Position numbers and translations under genes: made by a program
From: Aureimonas sp. Leaf427
GTDB taxonomy: Bacteria; Pseudomonadota; Alphaproteobacteria; Rhizobiales; Rhizobiaceae
DNA length: 64,000 nucleotides
Assembly: GCF_001425485.1 (NCBI RefSeq)
Contig: NZ_LMQW01000051.1
Coordinates: 124,001 to 188,000 of the forward strand
Direction: 5' to 3'
Shown here: one piece after another, positions 60,727 to 64,000 of the stretch
Layout: each line of letters opens with the position of its first letter
Position numbering within the stretch: position 1 is the stretch's first letter
Notes under the pieces: model-generated
Databases searched by the model: none
What the model saw: the letters and a program-made list of their open reading frames with translations, nothing else
What the model was told of the DNA's origin: nothing

Positions 60727-61536
60727 TCATTTGCCCCCGCCGGCGGTCTCGCCGCCGTCGCGGGTGAGGAAGTAGGCGGCGAGGATCGGCAGGAAGGTCA
60801 CGAGCACCACCATCATCGCCACCACGTTGGTGACGGGGCGCTGCCTTGGCCGGATCAACTCCTCCAGCATCCAGAGCGGCAAAGTCTGCTCCTGGCCGGC
60901 GGTGAAGGTGGTGACGATGACCTCGTCGAAGGACAGCGCGAAGGCGAGCATTCCGCCGGCCAGAAGCGCCGAGCCGATGTTGGGCAGGACGATGTGGCGG
61001 AAAGTCTGAAACCCGTCGGCGCCGAGATCCATCGAGGCCTCGATCAGCGACCCCTGGAGGCGGCGGAATCGCGCGACCGCATTGTTGTAGACGACGACGA
61101 TGCAGAAGGTCGCGTGGCCGAGGACGATCGTCCAGAAGGAGAAGGGGATCTCGAAGGCGCCGAAGGCGGAGCGGAGCGCGATGCCGGTGACGATGCCGGG
61201 CAGGGCGATCGGCAGGATGACGAGAAGCGACACCGCCTCCCGCCCGAAGAAGCGGAAGCGGCTGACCGCGGCGGCGCAGAGCGTGCCGAGGATCAGCGCC
61301 AGCAGCGTCGAGACCGCCGCGACCTTCAAGGACAGGGTCAGCGCCGCCCAGATGTCCGGCCGCTCCCAGGCGACGGCGAACCAGCGCAGCGTCAGGCCCG
61401 GCGGCGGCCAGACGAAGGAGCGCTCCTCCGTCGTGAAGGCATAGACGAAGATCAGCGCGAGCGGCGCCAGCAGGAAGAGAAGGCCGGCTGCGGCCGCCGC
61501 TTTCAGGGCAGAGGGCGTGCCGGGCTCAGAGCGCAT
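60727..61536 (-). CDS. Polyamine ABC transporter permease (YdcV/PotC type)
   Basis: A 269-residue inner-membrane subunit with six helices. The binding-protein-dependent transport signature is [26 protein letters not shown] 61534-61536 begins [12 protein letters not shown]; the longer frame upstream overlaps the previous gene too far. It overlaps the upstream permease gene by 11 bases and the downstream dehydrogenase reading frame closely, so the unit is translated together. Substrate (putrescine/spermidine) is inferred from gene order. Confidence 0.88.
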   Translation of the reverse strand: MRSEPGTPSALKAAAAAGLLFLLAPLALIFVYAFTTEERSFVWPPPGLTLRWFAVAWERPDIWAALTLSLKVAAVSTLLALILGTLCAAAVSRFRFFGREAVSLLVILPIALPGIVTGIALRSAFGAFEIPFSFWTIVLGHATFCIVVVYNNAVARFRRLQGSLIEASMDLGADGFQTFRHIVLPNIGSALLAGGMLAFALSFDEVIVTTFTAGQEQTLPLWMLEELIRPRQRPVTNVVAMMVVLVTFLPILAAYFLTRDGGETAGGGK

Positions 61537-62461
61537 CGAAGGCTCCCGCGCGCCGTGCGGCCCAGAGGTAGAGGCCCATGATGAGGATGGGCACCATCGT
61601 GAAGGCGGCGGCAAGCGGGATGTTGCCGGCCGTGCCCTGCTGCGTGTAGACGGCCTGCCCGATGAAGAGCCGGGACGTTCCGACGATCTGCGGGATGATG
61701 TAGTCGCCGAGGGTCAGCGAGAAGGTGAAGATCGAGCCCGCCACGAGGCCGGGCAGCGCGAGCGGCAGCGTGACATGGCGAAAGGTCTGCGCCGGCGAGC
61801 CGCCGAGATCGGACGAGGCGTCGGTGAGGGTCTTCGGCACGCGCTCCAGCGAGGCCTGCAGCGGCAGGATCATGTAGGGCAGCCAGACGTAGAGAAAGAC
61901 GAGGAAGGTGCCGAGCGCGGAGACCGACAGCGAGTTGCCGCCGATGCCGGGGATCGCCAGCACCGCGTCGAGCACGGGTGTCAGGTGCAGCGTCGCGAAG
62001 GCCCAGCCGAGAATGCCCTCCTTGGCGAGGATCAGTTTCCAGGCATAGACCTTAACGAGATAGCTCGACCAGAGCGGCAGCATGACCGCCAGATAGAAGG
62101 CCGCCTTCCACGCGCCTTTGGCATGGCGTGCGGCGACATAGGCGATGGGGAAGGCGACGATCGCCGCCGCGACCGTCACCGAGGCCGCCATGACCACGGT
62201 GCGCAGGATGATCTGAAGGTTCGAGGCGGAAAAGAGCTGGCCATAGGTGGAGAGCGTGAACTCCTCCACGACGAGCCCGGAAAAGTCGTCGAGCGAATAG
62301 AAGCTCTGCAGGAGGAGAGCGGCCAGCGAGCCGAGATAGACGACGACCAGCCAGCCGAGCGGCAGCGCCAGAAGCAGCGCGGCGAAAAGCGTCGGCCGGC
62401 GCCAGAGCGCATCCGCGATGGAGGGCTTTCGTCCCGATTCCGGCTGAACGACGACGCTCAT
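61526..62461 (-). CDS. Polyamine ABC transporter permease (YdcU/PotB type)
   Basis: A 311-residue inner-membrane subunit with six helices, [17 protein letters not shown] in the middle and the EAA-loop-like [20 protein letters not shown] for contact with the ATPase. It is in the middle of the unit between the ATPase and second permease genes, 76 bases after the ATPase stop. Confidence 0.9.
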   Translation of the reverse strand: MSVVVQPESGRKPSIADALWRRPTLFAALLLALPLGWLVVVYLGSLAALLLQSFYSLDDFSGLVVEEFTLSTYGQLFSASNLQIILRTVVMAASVTVAAAIVAFPIAYVAARHAKGAWKAAFYLAVMLPLWSSYLVKVYAWKLILAKEGILGWAFATLHLTPVLDAVLAIPGIGGNSLSVSALGTFLVFLYVWLPYMILPLQASLERVPKTLTDASSDLGGSPAQTFRHVTLPLALPGLVAGSIFTFSLTLGDYIIPQIVGTSRLFIGQAVYTQQGTAGNIPLAAAFTMVPILIMGLYLWAARRAGAFDAL

Positions 62462-62537
62462 CGAACGTCCCCCGCAGCGGTCGGGGCAGGCTCGGTCTCC
62501 TTGCCAGAGGGGGGAGATCGATGGGTCCGGCCGGCCC

Positions 62538-63527
62538 TCACGTCGCCGCCTCCATCAGATGCAGCGCCTCGCGCGGAAAGTTCAGCCCGACCTGCCCATC
62601 CGCCGGCAACGACTGCCCGGCCGGAACGCTGGCATGAATCTTCGTGCCGTCGGGAAGCTCGATGCCGAGACGGGTCGTCGCGCCGAGAAAGCTGCGCGTC
62701 ACGATCCGGCCGCGCAGCGCCTCTCCGAGCGTCGTGACCGTGATCGCCTCGGGCCGGAGGCTCGCCCAGCGCCGCTGGCCCGTCACCGCCTCGGTGAAGT
62801 CCGGCGGCAGGATGTTCGAGGAGCCGACGAAGCTCGCGACGAAGCGACTCGCCGGGCGGCGATAGATCTCCTCCGGCGTTCCAACCTGCGCCACGCGCCC
62901 CGTGTCGAACACGGCAACCCGGTCCGCCATGGACAGCGCCTCGCCCTGGTCGTGCGTGACGAAGACGAAGGTGATGCCGAGCGTGCGCTGGAGGCTTTTT
63001 AACTCCTCCTGCATTTCCTCGCGCAGCTTGAGATCGAGCGCGCCGAGGGGCTCGTCGAGAAGCAGGACCTTCGGCCGGTTCACGATCGCCCGCGCCAGCG
63101 CCACGCGCTGCCGCTGCCCGCCGGAGAGCTGCCCCGGCTTTCGCGCGCCGTAGCCGCCGAGCCGCACCATCTCCAGGGCCGCCTCCGCCCGCCTATGCCG
63201 CTCCGGCCCCGCCACCTTCCGCAGCATCAGCGAATAGGCGACATTGTCGAGGACGCTCATATGCGGGAACAGCGCATAGTCCTGGAAGACCGTGTTCACG
63301 GCCCGCCGATAGGGCGGAACGCCCGTCACGTCCTCTCCGAAGATCCGGACCGCGCCCGAACTCGGCTGCTCGAAGCCCGCGATCAGCCGCAGCGAGGTCG
63401 TCTTGCCCGACCCGGACGGCCCCAGCATCGCGAAGAACTCGCCCTCCGCGATCGCGAGATCGATCTTGTCCAGCGCCCGCACGGTGCCGAAGACACGGCT
63501 GATCTCTCGAAGCTCGACGGCGCTCAT
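62538..63527 (-). CDS. Polyamine ABC transporter ATP-binding protein (PotA/YdcT type)
   Basis: A 329-residue ATPase. Walker A GPSGSGKTTS, signature LSGGQRQRVALARAI, Walker B VLLLDEPLGALDLK and the switch His in FVTHDQGEAL are all present. A C-terminal TOBE domain (about 235-329) follows, typical of spermidine/putrescine transporters. ATG 63527 begins MSAVELREISRVFG. Confidence 0.92.
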   Translation of the reverse strand: MSAVELREISRVFGTVRALDKIDLAIAEGEFFAMLGPSGSGKTTSLRLIAGFEQPSSGAVRIFGEDVTGVPPYRRAVNTVFQDYALFPHMSVLDNVAYSLMLRKVAGPERHRRAEAALEMVRLGGYGARKPGQLSGGQRQRVALARAIVNRPKVLLLDEPLGALDLKLREEMQEELKSLQRTLGITFVFVTHDQGEALSMADRVAVFDTGRVAQVGTPEEIYRRPASRFVASFVGSSNILPPDFTEAVTGQRRWASLRPEAITVTTLGEALRGRIVTRSFLGATTRLGIELPDGTKIHASVPAGQSLPADGQVGLNFPREALHLMEAAT

Positions 63528-63639
63528 GCCGCACGCTGGCGTTTGGTGCACCGAGCCCGGCGCCCTGAACCCTCTGCGCGGCCCGCTGGTCTCGCCCGTC
63601 CTTCGGGCGGAGCGAAGTCCCGGGCCCTTCTTTTCAGGT

Positions 63640-63742
63640 GTCTCTCAGGATGAGGCCGGAGGCCCCATCCTGAGAGACATGCGAGAACGGGTTCCAAGGG
63701 ACGACGTCCCTTGGCGGGGTTGCAGGGGACGGCGTCCCCTGC
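63640..63742. repeat. Three consecutive hairpins between the binding-protein and ATPase genes
   Basis: Hairpin 1: 63640-63651 with 63667-63678 (12 bp). Hairpin 2: CCAAGGGACG (63694-63703) with CGTCCCTTGG (63705-63714), a near-perfect palindrome. Hairpin 3: GCAGGGGAC (63722-63730) with GTCCCCTGC (63734-63742). The place, just after the binding-protein gene, suggests mRNA stabilisation or partial termination so that more binding protein than ATPase is made. Confidence 0.7.
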
Positions 63743-63768
63743 GGTGCCAGTCCCGTTCGTGCGGGGCA

Positions 63769-64000
63769 TCAGCCGCCCATCACGGCGATGTAGTCGGAGA
63801 CCCAGCGCGAATAGGGCACGCAGGTGCCGGCTTCGCATTGGGCGGTCGGCGTGCGCCAGAACTTGATCTTGTCGAAATTCTCGAACCCGTTGGTGGCGCA
63901 GCCTTCCGCGCCCAGCAGGTCGCTGGCCTTGCAGGCGTCGGGCACGACGGGCACCGAGCCGAACCAGGCGGCGACGTCGCCCTGCACCTTCGGCGAGAGC
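63769..64000 (-). CDS. ABC transporter periplasmic binding protein, C-terminal end (partial)
   Basis: The last 76 codons of a gene that continues past the right edge (…GDVAAWFGSVPVVPDACKAS…, ending SRWVSDYIAVMGG). The segment with ENFDKIKFWRTPTAQCEAG matches the C-terminus of YdcS/PotD-like polyamine-binding proteins. Together with the next four genes it gives the order binding protein, ATPase, two permeases, aldehyde dehydrogenase, as in E. coli ydcSTUVW. Only the tail is visible. Confidence 0.82.
   Translation of the reverse strand, partial: LSPKVQGDVAAWFGSVPVVPDACKASDLLGAEGCATNGFENFDKIKFWRTPTAQCEAGTCVPYSRWVSDYIAVMGG

Overview
The window is about 64 kb of GC-rich chromosome, coding densely on both strands, with almost entirely housekeeping content. 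Gene content and order point to an alphaproteobacterium of the order Hyphomicrobiales (Rhizobiales). The evidence is ftsZ-lpxC-bamD-recN-ligA, thyA-folA-hflK-hflC-degP-serB-miaA-ilvI-ilvH, BA14K, DUF1206 and DUF4169 proteins, an alpha-type SspB, and CTTGAC-like -35 elements. I cannot assign a genus from the sequence alone. There is one tRNA gene (Lys-CTT), no rRNA, no CRISPR array, no phage and no intact insertion sequence.

Layout. 0-9.2 kb: ftsZ tail, lpxC (lipid A), bamD (outer-membrane assembly), recN and ligA (DNA repair/replication), a DEDDh exonuclease with a SWIM-type zinc motif, and an azlCD amino-acid exporter. 9.2-13.6 kb (minus strand): a Tim44-domain protein and a four-gene unit moxR-like ATPase / GNAT acetyltransferase / PhzF enzyme / VWA protein. 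13.8-19 kb: MFS exporter, SCO1-type copper protein, prmA and aminopeptidase P. 19-23.7 kb: BA14K protein, a chemoreceptor, a flavin-binding stress protein and a DUF2019-like protein. This patch is partly AT-richer and holds decayed copies of neighbouring genes. 23.7-29.5 kb: UvrD/PcrA helicase, dienelactone hydrolase, thioesterase and an FAD-linked dehydrogenase. 29.6-35 kb: a very large AsmA-type protein and an RHH-DUF4169-sspB cluster.

35.7-48.4 kb is the thymidylate/folate, HflKC-DegP membrane proteolysis and branched-chain amino-acid block. It is interrupted by a DUF2268 metalloprotease gene next to a long palindromic repeat, and by a vapBC toxin-antitoxin pair between ilvI and ilvH. In front of ilvI is a clear attenuator: a near-leaderless 16-residue leader peptide rich in Ile/Leu/Val, nested hairpins and a terminator. 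48.4-54.2 kb: LysE exporter, cupin, RecD-like helicase, an unusual three-repeat membrane-anchored protein, a TetR regulator with a palindromic operator, and ilvC. 54.4-59 kb: PilZ protein, tRNA-Lys, a Cache-domain chemoreceptor and a GAF-EAL phosphodiesterase, which are c-di-GMP and chemotaxis functions. 59.3-64 kb: a polyamine ABC transporter and aminobutyraldehyde dehydrogenase in the order known from E. coli ydcSTUVW, running off the right edge.

No complete new multi-gene system is obvious. The most interesting leads are the three-fold repeated Cys-pair domain protein, the exonuclease-SWIM fusion, the moxR/GNAT/phzF/VWA unit, the near-leaderless ilv attenuator, the duplicated-gene graveyard at 22.7-23.6 kb, a ribbon-helix-helix gene that appears to start with CTG, and palindromic repeats, one of them inside the uvrD coding sequence.
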